A DNA stretch of 15,309 nucleotides from Alphaproteobacteria bacterium (GTDB lineage: Bacteria > Pseudomonadota > Alphaproteobacteria > Rhizobiales > Devosiaceae). The notes beneath the pieces are model-generated. The model searched no databases. It was not told where the DNA came from and saw nothing but the letters and a program-made list of their open reading frames with translations. Made by a program: the position numbers and the translations under genes. This document shows, one piece after another, positions 6,974-13,824 of this stretch (positions within the stretch are counted from its first letter, which is position 1; every line of letters starts with the position of its first letter). The stretch is from positions 1-15,309 of the forward strand of contig JAJRRJ010000207.1 of assembly GCA_024279575.1 (NCBI GenBank). The letters are read 5' to 3'.

Positions 6974-8317
6974 TTATCTGGTGCGCTCCAGATACTTTTC
7001 CAACCAGTGAATGTCATAATCCCCGGAAATGATATCTGGTTCGTTCAGCAGATCTTTGAACAAAGGCAAAGTAGTGTTGATGCCATCAATGATAAATTCA
7101 TCAACGGCGCGCCGCAGACGCTGCAAACATTCAGCACGATTTTTCCCGTGAACAATCAGTTTTCCAATAAGGGAATCATAGTAAGGGGGCACCGTGTAAC
7201 CTTGATAGATGGCAGAATCTACCCGGATACCCACACCTCCAGCGGGGTGGTAATAGGTGATTTTCCCCGGGGAGGGAATAAAGGTACGCCCATCCTCGGC
7301 GTTGATTCGAATCTCAATGGCGTGCCCCCAAAATTTGATGTCACTTTGTTTAAGGGACAACTCTTCTCCTGCGGCAACACGGATTTGTTCATAAACAATA
7401 TCAATATTGGTGATTCGCTCGGTCACCGGATGCTCTACCTGGATCCGAGTATTCATTTCAATGAAATAAAATTCACCATCTTCATATAAAAATTCAATGG
7501 TCCCCGCGCCGGCATATTTAAGTTTTTGCATGGCGTTAGCAACAATGGTGCCAATTTCAGAGCGTTGTTTGTCGCTCAATGAAGGGGCGGTTGCCTCCTC
7601 CCATACTTTTTGGTGACGCCGTTGCAAGGAACAGTCGCGATCCCCCAAATGAATGGCGTGGCCCCTGCCATCGCCAAGTACCTGAATTTCGATATGGCGG
7701 GGTTTGCCAAGATATTTTTCGATATATACGGCATCGTCGCCAAAAGCCGCGTTTGCTTCTGAGCGGGCAGAGGACCACGCCACTTCCATTTCTTTGGCAG
7801 AATTGGCCAACTTCATACCGCGCCCCCCACCACCGGAGGCAGCTTTTACCAAAACGGGATAACCGATGCTTTCGCCGATATCACGGGCTTCCTGGGCAGT
7901 TTTTACTTCGCCTTCGGACCCTGGAACACATGGAATACCAAGTTCAATTGCAGTTTTTTTGGCTTCAATTTTGTCTCCCATAATGTCGATATGGTGAGCT
8001 GAGGGACCAATAAAAGTTATATTGTGTTCTTCAAGAATACGGGCAAAGCGGGCGTTTTCGGACAAAAAGCCGTAGCCCGGATGTACCGCATCGGCGCCGG
8101 TGATTTCGCAGGCTGCGAGAATGGAGGGAATATTCAAGTAGCTTTCAGAGGCAGGATTTGGCCCGATGCAGACACTTTCGTCTGCCAACCGCACATGCAT
8201 TGCATCTGCGTCGGCCAGCGAATGGACGGCAACGGTCTGGATACCAAGTTCTTTACAGGCGCGGAGAATTCTCAAGGCAATTTCGCCGCGATTGGCGATC
8301 AGGACTTTGTTGAACAT
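6974..8317 (-). CDS. accC: Acetyl-CoA carboxylase, biotin carboxylase subunit
   Basis: Carboxylates the biotin on AccB using ATP and bicarbonate, the first half-reaction of malonyl-CoA synthesis. All 447 residues of a complete subunit are present. Seen: N-terminal KVLIANRGEIALR; Lys116 in MGDKIEAK; the ATP-grasp glycine loop VLVKAASGGGGRGMK at 155-169; Glu275 and Glu287 (metal ligands); the EMNTRIQVEHPVTE block at 287-300 with Arg291 and Glu295; and Arg337 in EIRINAED. Numbering runs one behind the E. coli enzyme in the second half, consistent with a one-residue gap. ATG 8317 has AAAGGA about 11 bases upstream. It starts 17 bases after accB ends, so the two are certainly one transcript. Confidence 0.98.
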   Translation of the reverse strand: MFNKVLIANRGEIALRILRACKELGIQTVAVHSLADADAMHVRLADESVCIGPNPASESYLNIPSILAACEITGADAVHPGYGFLSENARFARILEEHNITFIGPSAHHIDIMGDKIEAKKTAIELGIPCVPGSEGEVKTAQEARDIGESIGYPVLVKAASGGGGRGMKLANSAKEMEVAWSSARSEANAAFGDDAVYIEKYLGKPRHIEIQVLGDGRGHAIHLGDRDCSLQRRHQKVWEEATAPSLSDKQRSEIGTIVANAMQKLKYAGAGTIEFLYEDGEFYFIEMNTRIQVEHPVTERITNIDIVYEQIRVAAGEELSLKQSDIKFWGHAIEIRINAEDGRTFIPSPGKITYYHPAGGVGIRVDSAIYQGYTVPPYYDSLIGKLIVHGKNRAECLQRLRRAVDEFIIDGINTTLPLFKDLLNEPDIISGDYDIHWLEKYLERTR

Positions 8318-8334
8318 GCTGTCAAAATCCTTTG

Positions 8335-8829
8335 CTATTCGATTACGACGAGGGGTTCGCCATATTCAACGGGTTGTGCGTCATCGATCAGGATTTTTTT
8401 GATTGTGCCTGAACGGTGGGCGGGAATCTGGTTCATGGTTTTCATGGCCTCAATGATAAGGATAGTTTGGCCTTCGCTTACCTTCTCACCCTCGGCAACA
8501 AATGCTGTGGCACCCGGCTCTGGCGACAAGTAGGAGGTGCCAACCATGGGGGATGTTAGAGTGCCCGGATTTGAGGCTACGTCGTCAACTGCCTTGGGAG
8601 CAACACTTTCGACAACGCTTTGAGGTGCAGGTGCAACTGCAGGCACAGGAGCCGCTGCTGGGGGGGGGATGTACTGGGGCGCAAGTGCGGGGCCTTCAAC
8701 AGGCCATGAGCGGGTGATACGTATCCGAAAATCATCTTTTTCAATCTCAATTTCGGCTAAATTTGCCTCGTTAAGCATTTCGGCAATGGAACGGATAAGA
8801 TCTTGGTCCACCTGGGATGATTTTGACAT
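8335..8829 (-). CDS. accB: Biotin carboxyl carrier protein of acetyl-CoA carboxylase
   Basis: Carries carboxybiotin between AccC and the carboxyltransferase. The 164-residue protein has an N-terminal dimer-type region (VDQDLIRSIAEMLNEANL, residues 7-24), a flexible Pro/Ala-rich linker at about 54-80, and a C-terminal biotinyl domain opening with SPMVGTSYLSPEPG and bearing IEAMKTMN, with Lys130 the biotinylated residue. The open frame extends to TTG 8871, but ATG 8829 gives the usual family start MSKSSQVDQD and leaves 38 bases after the aroQ stop; its upstream GTAAGAG is a weak ribosome site. It sits between aroQ and accC, a classical alphaproteobacterial order. Confidence 0.97.
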   Translation of the reverse strand: MSKSSQVDQDLIRSIAEMLNEANLAEIEIEKDDFRIRITRSWPVEGPALAPQYIPPPAAAPVPAVAPAPQSVVESVAPKAVDDVASNPGTLTSPMVGTSYLSPEPGATAFVAEGEKVSEGQTILIIEAMKTMNQIPAHRSGTIKKILIDDAQPVEYGEPLVVIE

Positions 8830-8867
8830 TCTACTCTTACTTTCTTTGTGCGCTGATTTTGACTTTT

Positions 8868-9302
8868 TCAAATCAGCTCACCAATTGCGTTTAATGCGTG
8901 CGTATAACCAGCTGGTCCCAACCCGCATATCACCCCGGAAACTACCGGGGAGACATAGGAATGATGCCGAAAAGTTTCGCGCGCAAAGATGTTTGAAATG
9001 TGAACTTCAATAACCGGAAGATTTACCGCGCTCAGTGCGTCGGCCAGTCCGATTGAAGTGTGGGAATAGGCGGCCGGATTGATAATTATACCAGCGAATT
9101 CGCCGGGGGATTTTTGAATCCATTCAATTAGATCGCCCTCGTGATTTGACTGACGAAAATCCACATCCAAGTTTTGCGACCTGCCAACGTCAACACATTG
9201 AGCCTTGATATCATCAAGGCTGGCTGTGCCATATATGCCAGGCTCTCGGGTGCCCAGCATATTAAGGTTTGGGCCATTTATAATAAGAATTTTTTTCGCC
9301 AT
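8868..9302 (-). CDS. aroQ: 3-dehydroquinate dehydratase, type II
   Basis: Converts 3-dehydroquinate to 3-dehydroshikimate, third step of the shikimate pathway, in the cytoplasm. The 144-residue protein has the type II layout: INGPNLNMLGTREPGIYG with Asn12, Arg19 and the catalytic Tyr24; INPAAYSHTS with Asn75 and His81; EVHISN with Glu99 and His101; and ARETFRHHS with Arg112. The frame is open to 9362, but ATG 9302 starts MAKKILIINGPN, the normal family N-terminus, so the extra 20 residues are rejected. The ribosome site is weak. It is followed 38 bases later by accB. Confidence 0.97.
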   Translation of the reverse strand: MAKKILIINGPNLNMLGTREPGIYGTASLDDIKAQCVDVGRSQNLDVDFRQSNHEGDLIEWIQKSPGEFAGIIINPAAYSHTSIGLADALSAVNLPVIEVHISNIFARETFRHHSYVSPVVSGVICGLGPAGYTHALNAIGELI

Positions 9303-9375
9303 AATCTTAGGAGTTTTGCCACCCAAAGCCGCGCAAGGCAAGGGGTACACTGCGAAATGCACACAAAAGAACTTC

Positions 9376-9402
9376 GGGTTGAACTAATTTAATGTTCAGC
9401 CC
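9376..9402 (-). terminator. Weak hairpin after the dsbA-like gene
   Basis: GGGTTGAAC (9376-9384) faces GTTCAGCCC (9394-9402) across a 9-base AT loop. In minus-strand RNA one position is an A-C mismatch. It starts 4 bases past the dsbA-like stop and is followed by only a short T-run, so termination may be partial and some transcription could continue into aroQ. Confidence 0.3.
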
Positions 9403-9406
9403 CCAT

Positions 9407-10297
9407 TCAGGCCCCGCAATTGGTACTGCCACACTCACGAACATTGCTGATCGCTTCGCGCAATGCATCGACGCCTACGGCTCCGGGGATGATTTGATCG
9501 CCAATGATAAAGGCCGGTGTGCCGGTGATATTGAGGCTTTGCGCCAATGAGTAGGCATTTTGCAACGTGTCGGTTACTGACTGGCTTTGGCTGTCCAGCT
9601 CAATGGAAACACGGTTTAACCCGATTTTTTCAGCGGCAGCCAGGGCTGCTTCTTTGTCGATCTGGCCACGAACGGTGTATAGAGTTTCGTGGAATGTCCA
9701 GTAGTCTGCGCCTTCGGTATTGGCAACAGCAACACCGATCCGGGCCGCATCAACTGAGGCTTCAGAAAGAATAGGGAATTCTTTCAGGACAACGCGCAGG
9801 TTTGGATCCTCAGCCATCAACTGGACAACATCGGGCATAGCACGACGGCAATAGACGCAGTTATAGTCAAAAAACTCAACAAGTGTCACGTCTCCGTCCG
9901 GATTGCCTACGACCTCATCACCTGGCTCTTCATAAATTTCTTTGGCAAAAGCTGCCAGACCAACCCGCGCGGCTTCAATTTCTTCCAAACGTAACTGTTC
10001 CTGAAGGGCGTTGGATACACGCTGAAGGATTTTGGGGTCGGCCATCAGGTAGTTTTCAATCAGCGGATTTATTTCCTCTTGAGAAATTCCTGAACCGGCA
10101 ACGGCCACAGCTGTAACAGTTTCAACGTCCGCTTCTTGTTCTGCCATCATCTGTTCGACAATCTGGCGTACGTCACTTTCGTTCATCGCACTGCTTGTGG
10201 AAGCAAACATGGTGTTGTTGGGGCTGAAATAAAACATGGCGAGTGCGCCAACAAGTGCGGCAATAACGGCCACAAGGGCGAGTGACGAACGGGACAT
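9407..10297 (-). CDS. DsbA/Com1-family thiol-disulfide oxidoreductase, membrane-anchored or exported
   Basis: Predicted periplasmic disulfide oxidoreductase or isomerase. The 296-residue protein has an N-terminal hydrophobic segment (residues 5-24) acting as signal anchor or signal peptide, a helical region at about 38-122 rich in Glu, Gln and Ala, then a DsbA-like thioredoxin fold: VTLVEFFDYNCVYC with the active CVYC at 147-150 and the cis-Pro loop TGTP (Pro261) followed by AFIIGD. The helical N-terminal extension resembles Com1 and ScsC proteins, some of which oligomerise. Two further cysteines, Cys289 and Cys294, close the protein. ATG 10297 has GGAGA 5 bases upstream; the longer frame begins at a TTG that overlaps this ribosome site. 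It lies 116 bases after rne on the same strand. Exact substrate unknown. Confidence 0.9.
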   Translation of the reverse strand: MSRSSLALVAVIAALVGALAMFYFSPNNTMFASTSSAMNESDVRQIVEQMMAEQEADVETVTAVAVAGSGISQEEINPLIENYLMADPKILQRVSNALQEQLRLEEIEAARVGLAAFAKEIYEEPGDEVVGNPDGDVTLVEFFDYNCVYCRRAMPDVVQLMAEDPNLRVVLKEFPILSEASVDAARIGVAVANTEGADYWTFHETLYTVRGQIDKEAALAAAEKIGLNRVSIELDSQSQSVTDTLQNAYSLAQSLNITGTPAFIIGDQIIPGAVGVDALREAISNVRECGSTNCGA

Positions 10298-10302
10298 TTT
10301 TA

Positions 10303-10307
10303 TCTCC
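10303..10307 (-). promoter_or_regulatory. Ribosome binding site of the dsbA-like gene
   Basis: GGAGA on the minus strand lies 5 bases before ATG 10297 and fixes that start over the TTG at 10309. Confidence 0.8.
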
Positions 10308-10351
10308 AATAATCAATGGTTTGGAATAGTTTACAGGCAAATTTTGCTCAA

Positions 10352-10384
10352 ATCACCCGATTCTGTCTGTCAAAACCGGGTGAT
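10352..10384 (-). terminator. Hairpin between rne and the dsbA-like gene
   Basis: ATCACCCG (10352-10359) and CGGGTGAT (10377-10384) form a perfect 8-base stem with a 17-base loop, 29 bases past the rne stop. On the minus strand only TTTGAGC follows, so the U-tract is poor. It may be a weak terminator or an RNA-processing and stability element between the two genes. Confidence 0.45.
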
Positions 10385-10413
10385 GTGTTCACGTTTAGGT
10401 GAGGAGAGGGTGC

Positions 10414-13203
10414 CTACCAGCGCCCCCACCAGCCTTTTTTCTTTGGTTTTTCTTCCCCCTCGTTGCTGGAAGTGGTGACGATAACACCTTCTTCGGGCAG
10501 AGGGGACGTGGGCCTGGCTGGTTTGGCCGATTTAGTTTCCTTCTCGTCAGCGCCATTGGAGGGGGCTTTTGTGGAGGAAGCTTTTGTCTCAGGGGAAGCG
10601 CCAGTATCAGGTGTTTTGGCCTTTTCGCTTTTTGCAGATTTGGGCTTTGCACGTTTGCGGGTTGAAGATTTGGGCTTTTCTGCTTTGTCTTCTGCCTCGG
10701 GTTTGTCATTGTTTGTTGCGTCAATATCCCCGTCAGGTTTTACCTGAGTGCTTTTACGGGTACGGCGACGGGCCGGTTTCTTTGGCTTGTCTTCAACAGT
10801 GTCGCTTACGGCTTCGCTCACTGTTTCGTTGTCCAATTGAGCTGCTGCCTGCTGATTTTGTTCAGAAGCTGGTGCATCAGGGGCATCGGTTGCTGGTTGA
10901 TCTGAATTGCTGTCTGCCCCATTCACTTTCTGGCTGTCCACACTTGCTTCGTTGCCGGCATTTTCATTGCTGTTTTCAGTGTTCGGTCCGCGGCGATTTC
11001 TTCGACCGCCCCGGCGCCCCCTGCGGCGGCGTTTGCGAGGTTGGTCCTCATCGCCTTCCTGGGGGTCGTTATCCTGAGCGGGGGCAGTGGATTGTACTTC
11101 TGCGTTTGAAGCATCGGCATCTTGTGAATTTTGACTACCGGACTTCCTCCGCCGACGTTTGCGGGCAGGGCGGTCTTGAGAAGCCGGGGTGTCTTCTGAT
11201 TCTGTTTCAGATTCAGGCTCTGAAACCGGGCCGGGGTCAACGCTTAGGGAGGTTATCGGGGTCTGAATTATTTCCTGACGCCGCTCACCTTTTTCAATGG
11301 TGAATTCGCTGGACGTTTTTGCAGGATCGGCTTCGATGGTGATGCTAAGCTTATTTGCAACTTCAAGCTCGAGTAGCGAGCCGCGTTTGGAGTTGAGCAG
11401 ATAAAGGGCCACTTCGGCAGGTGCTTTGACGGTAATGGAATTGCCGGGTTTGCGCACAACATGGTCTTCAATTGCACGCATGACCATCAGGGCACGGCTT
11501 TCTGCTGCGCGAATAATGCCGGTGCCTTCGCAGGTGGGGCAGGTGGCAGTGGAACTTTCCAGTACACCGGAGCGCATGCGTTGGCGGCTCATTTCAAGCA
11601 GACCAAAGTGTGAAATGCGGCCAATTTGAATGCGTGCCCGATCGTTTTTGAGGGCGGCTTTGAGGCGTTTTTCAACGGCGCGGGTAGAGCGGCGCTCGTT
11701 CATGTCAATAAAATCAATGACAATCAACCCGGCCAGATCACGCAGGCGGAACTGGCGGGCGCACTCTTCGGCAGCTTCAAGGTTGGTTTGAAGGGCTGTT
11801 GCCTCGATATTGTGCTCTTTGGTGGCGCGACCGGAGTTCACGTCAATTGAGACCAGTGCCTCGGTGGGGTTAATGACGATATAACCACCTGAGGGCAGGG
11901 TCACCTGTGGAGAAAACATAGAATCCAACTGGGCTTCCACATTATAGCGGGAAAACAGGTTTTGTGATTCCTTATGCAATTTCACGTTCTTGGCGTGGGA
12001 GGGCATAATCAGTTGCATGAAGTCTTTGGCTTCGCGAAATGCTGTGTCACCAGACACCAGAACTTCAGATATATCCTTGGTATAAAGATCGCGAATTGTG
12101 CGTTTAATCAAGCTGCCTTCTTCATATACTAATGAGGGGGCATTGGATTTCATGGTAAGCTGGCGCACATTTTCCCAAAGGCGGGAAAGATATTCGAAAT
12201 CCCGTTTGATTTCAGCTTTGGTGCGCGAAGCTCCCGCTGTGCGTAAGATCACGCCCATCCCTTGTGGAACTTCCAGATCAGAGGCGATTTGCTTTAGGCG
12301 TTTGCGATCTGAACCTGATGTGATTTTTCGGGAAATTCCGCCACCGCGTGCGGTGTTGGGCATTAAAACCGAATAGCGCCCGGCAAGGGAAAGATAGGTG
12401 GTCAGGGCTGCGCCTTTGTTGCCGCGCTCTTCTTTTACCACCTGTATCAGCAAAACCTGACCGCGCCGGATAACTTCCTGAATTTTATACCGGCGGATTT
12501 GCTTGCGCCGGACTTCCAGAAGGTCTTCACCTTCTCCGCCTCCCAGGTCGTCGAAATTCTCGTCTTCACCGGCATCGTCTTCAGCTGCATCGTCGTCAGC
12601 GGCTTCAGTGTCCGGATTTGAATCTGCTTCGCCTTCTGTTTCAGAGGCGGTTTTTGATTCGGGGGTAGTTTCACCTTCAGCTTCTTGAGCTGTATCGGCC
12701 TGATTTTGCGTAGACTCGTCTGTTTTTTCGACATCAGAGGCCGGTGCGTCAGCGTCATCAATGGCTGTTTTTGCAGCACCATCATCAGAAAGGTCGGCCT
12801 CTTCAGTGACGCTTTCAGCTTTTTCAGCCTCTGCCGCCTTCGTCGCTTTTTTCTTTTTATCTTTGGCCTTTTTTGCCGCTTTTTCAGCTAATTCTGCTTC
12901 AAGTTTTATTGCTTTGGCTTCGGCCTCCAGCAGGGCCTGACGGTCCGCCTGTGGTATCTGATAATAGTCGGGATGGATTTCCGAAAACGCAAGAAAGCCG
13001 TGACGATTTCCGCCATAATCAACAAATGCCGCTTGTAGAGATGGCTCAACACGCGTCACTTTGGCAAGGTAAATGTTCCCTCGCAACTGACGCCTATTGG
13101 CAGATTCAAAATCAAATTCATCAAGTCGGTTTGAACTAGTTACAACAATCCGTGTTTCTTCGGGGTGGCTGGCATCGACCAGCATACGTTTTTTGGTAGT
13201 CAT
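10414..13203 (-). CDS. rne: Ribonuclease E, degradosome scaffold endonuclease
   Basis: Cuts single-stranded RNA in mRNA decay and in rRNA and tRNA maturation. In the 929-residue protein the S1 domain (about 38-90) is interrupted by a low-complexity Lys/Ala- then Asp/Glu-rich insert (about 93-232) and resumes at YKIQEVIRRGQV. The catalytic core is complete: SIDVNSG with Asp454, VIDFIDM with Asp497, and the zinc-link CPTC at 555-558; spacings equal E. coli Asp303, Asp346 and Cys404/407. The C-terminal part (about 655-929) looks disordered, with Arg-rich blocks RKRRRRKSG at 681 and RKRRRRGRRGGRRNRRG at 723, and ends in KKGWWGRW, matching the Gly-Trp-Trp element that binds PNPase in Caulobacter RNase E. 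ATG 13203 has GGAG 9 bases upstream; ATG 13218 is only 1 base from its own GGGAG. Confidence 0.97.
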   Translation of the reverse strand: MTTKKRMLVDASHPEETRIVVTSSNRLDEFDFESANRRQLRGNIYLAKVTRVEPSLQAAFVDYGGNRHGFLAFSEIHPDYYQIPQADRQALLEAEAKAIKLEAELAEKAAKKAKDKKKKATKAAEAEKAESVTEEADLSDDGAAKTAIDDADAPASDVEKTDESTQNQADTAQEAEGETTPESKTASETEGEADSNPDTEAADDDAAEDDAGEDENFDDLGGGEGEDLLEVRRKQIRRYKIQEVIRRGQVLLIQVVKEERGNKGAALTTYLSLAGRYSVLMPNTARGGGISRKITSGSDRKRLKQIASDLEVPQGMGVILRTAGASRTKAEIKRDFEYLSRLWENVRQLTMKSNAPSLVYEEGSLIKRTIRDLYTKDISEVLVSGDTAFREAKDFMQLIMPSHAKNVKLHKESQNLFSRYNVEAQLDSMFSPQVTLPSGGYIVINPTEALVSIDVNSGRATKEHNIEATALQTNLEAAEECARQFRLRDLAGLIVIDFIDMNERRSTRAVEKRLKAALKNDRARIQIGRISHFGLLEMSRQRMRSGVLESSTATCPTCEGTGIIRAAESRALMVMRAIEDHVVRKPGNSITVKAPAEVALYLLNSKRGSLLELEVANKLSITIEADPAKTSSEFTIEKGERRQEIIQTPITSLSVDPGPVSEPESETESEDTPASQDRPARKRRRRKSGSQNSQDADASNAEVQSTAPAQDNDPQEGDEDQPRKRRRRGRRGGRRNRRGPNTENSNENAGNEASVDSQKVNGADSNSDQPATDAPDAPASEQNQQAAAQLDNETVSEAVSDTVEDKPKKPARRRTRKSTQVKPDGDIDATNNDKPEAEDKAEKPKSSTRKRAKPKSAKSEKAKTPDTGASPETKASSTKAPSNGADEKETKSAKPARPTSPLPEEGVIVTTSSNEGEEKPKKKGWWGRW

Positions 13204-13212
13204 TAAGTAAAG

Positions 13213-13216
13213 CTCC
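13213..13216 (-). promoter_or_regulatory. Ribosome binding site of rne
   Basis: GGAG on the minus strand lies 9 bases before ATG 13203 and supports that start. It overlaps the alternative upstream ATG at 13218, whose own GGGAG is 1 base away and too close to work. Confidence 0.75.
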
Positions 13217-13320
13217 ATGCTCCCGTGCGCAAACGGACCTGTGGCGCGAAAACCGACCGGAATACGGCAGGGTTTTGCGTTGGCTCAGCGCGCAATGCGA
13301 GGCATATTTTTTTAATGTTG

Positions 13321-13337
13321 AGGTTCTGTCAGAACCT
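13321..13337. repeat. 17-base near-perfect dyad in the rne leader
   Basis: AGGTTCTGTCAGAACCT: two 8-base arms around one central base. It lies about 120 bases upstream of the rne start. The symmetry suits a dimeric DNA-binding protein; as RNA it would give a six-pair stem with a five-base loop. Confidence 0.5.
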
Positions 13338-13370
13338 GATTGCAGGGGAGGTTGAGCGGAAAGCATGCCT

Positions 13371-13419
13371 TGCAACATTCCTGCAGGCGCAGTATTGGCC
13401 TGGAATGTTTGATGTTGCA
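13371..13419 (-). repeat. Inverted repeat in the rne leader
   Basis: TGCAACAT (13371-13378) and ATGTTGCA (13412-13419) are perfect complements. In the rne-sense RNA the 3' arm GGAATGTTGCA can also use a second ACATTCC segment in the 5' arm, so an eleven-pair stem with a bulge is possible. The loop contains further GC-rich sequence. Confidence 0.4.
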
Positions 13420-13485
13420 GCAAGTCGCTCATTTGTCCTCTTTCTTAAATTGGATGAGCACTCATTTTTGGTGCCGCATGCCAAC

Positions 13486-13508
13486 CGACCTGTGAATAGA
13501 GCAGGTCG
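13486..13508. repeat. Perfect hairpin in the rne/amidase spacer
   Basis: CGACCTG (13486-13492) and CAGGTCG (13502-13508) form a perfect 7-base stem with a 9-base loop. No T-run follows on either strand. It is about 280 bases upstream of rne and 320 upstream of the amidase gene. Confidence 0.45.
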
Positions 13509-13513
13509 AAATT

Positions 13514-13556
13514 CTTGTGAGGTGTCAGGTGCGTTTGAAAGTTTTCAAAACACAAG
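13514..13556. repeat. Nested dyad in the rne/amidase spacer
   Basis: Outer arms CTTGTG (13514-13519) and CACAAG (13551-13556) flank an inner dyad TTTGAAA (13534-13540) and TTTCAAA (13543-13549) separated by GT. The tight inner 16-base palindrome looks like an operator; the outer pair could extend it into an RNA stem. It begins 5 bases after the hairpin at 13486-13508. Confidence 0.4.
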
Positions 13557-13824
13557 TATGCCCGTATGGACTTCGGAGTGCCGCTTTTCGGTTTTTTTCG
13601 AAGAAAGCCGGACAATAACAATATCCTCAACAGTGGATTTAGGCATGCGCAACCGATTTGGCAACTAAAATAATTTCCAGTGACCAAATACTGTGCGAAT
13701 GGCTAATCAAACCATGCCAATAGTTTCGCCTTAATGTCAGTTAGAATTTTGTTGCTGACAGGGTGCAATCTTGTGCGAACTGTTGTAAGCGAAAATTCAT
13801 TAACAGGGTAAAATTTCAGCTCAT

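Larger units (their letters stand above)
13204..13824. other. Divergent rne/amidase intergenic region with dyads
   Basis: Non-coding as far as I can tell, and must hold promoters for rne (minus) and the amidase gene (plus). It carries the dyads at 13321-13337, 13371-13419, 13486-13508 and 13514-13556, and a 6-base inverted repeat TGTCAG/CTGACA at 13735-13760, 65 bases before the amidase start. RNase E genes elsewhere have long leaders used for autoregulation, which fits the minus-strand structures. A 98-codon minus frame (ATG 13432, stop 13136) with GAGGAC just upstream overlaps the rne start; it is discussed as a finding and not called as a gene. A 147-codon plus frame (13225-13668) has no recognisable content. 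Confidence 0.6.

Noticed and set aside
6923..7489. 188-codon plus-strand frame opposite accC
   Set aside because: AccC is complete and conserved on the other strand; the frame shows no family pattern.
8024..8533. 169-codon plus-strand frame opposite accC and accB
   Set aside because: Spans two well-supported genes on the opposite strand and has no recognisable content.
10569..11303. 244-codon plus-strand frame opposite the rne C-terminus
   Set aside because: It arises from the low-complexity Arg/Glu-rich coding of RNase E; the Leu/Cys/Arg-rich translation is typical of an antisense shadow.
13225..13668. 147-codon plus-strand frame upstream of the amidase gene
   Set aside because: Composition is mixed and Cys/Arg-heavy without a fold pattern, and it runs across the rne leader dyads; non-coding is more likely.
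13733..13747. CtrA-like TTAA-N7-TAGA site before the amidase gene
   Set aside because: The second half differs from TTAA and such sites are frequent by chance in AT-rich spacers; not strong enough to list.
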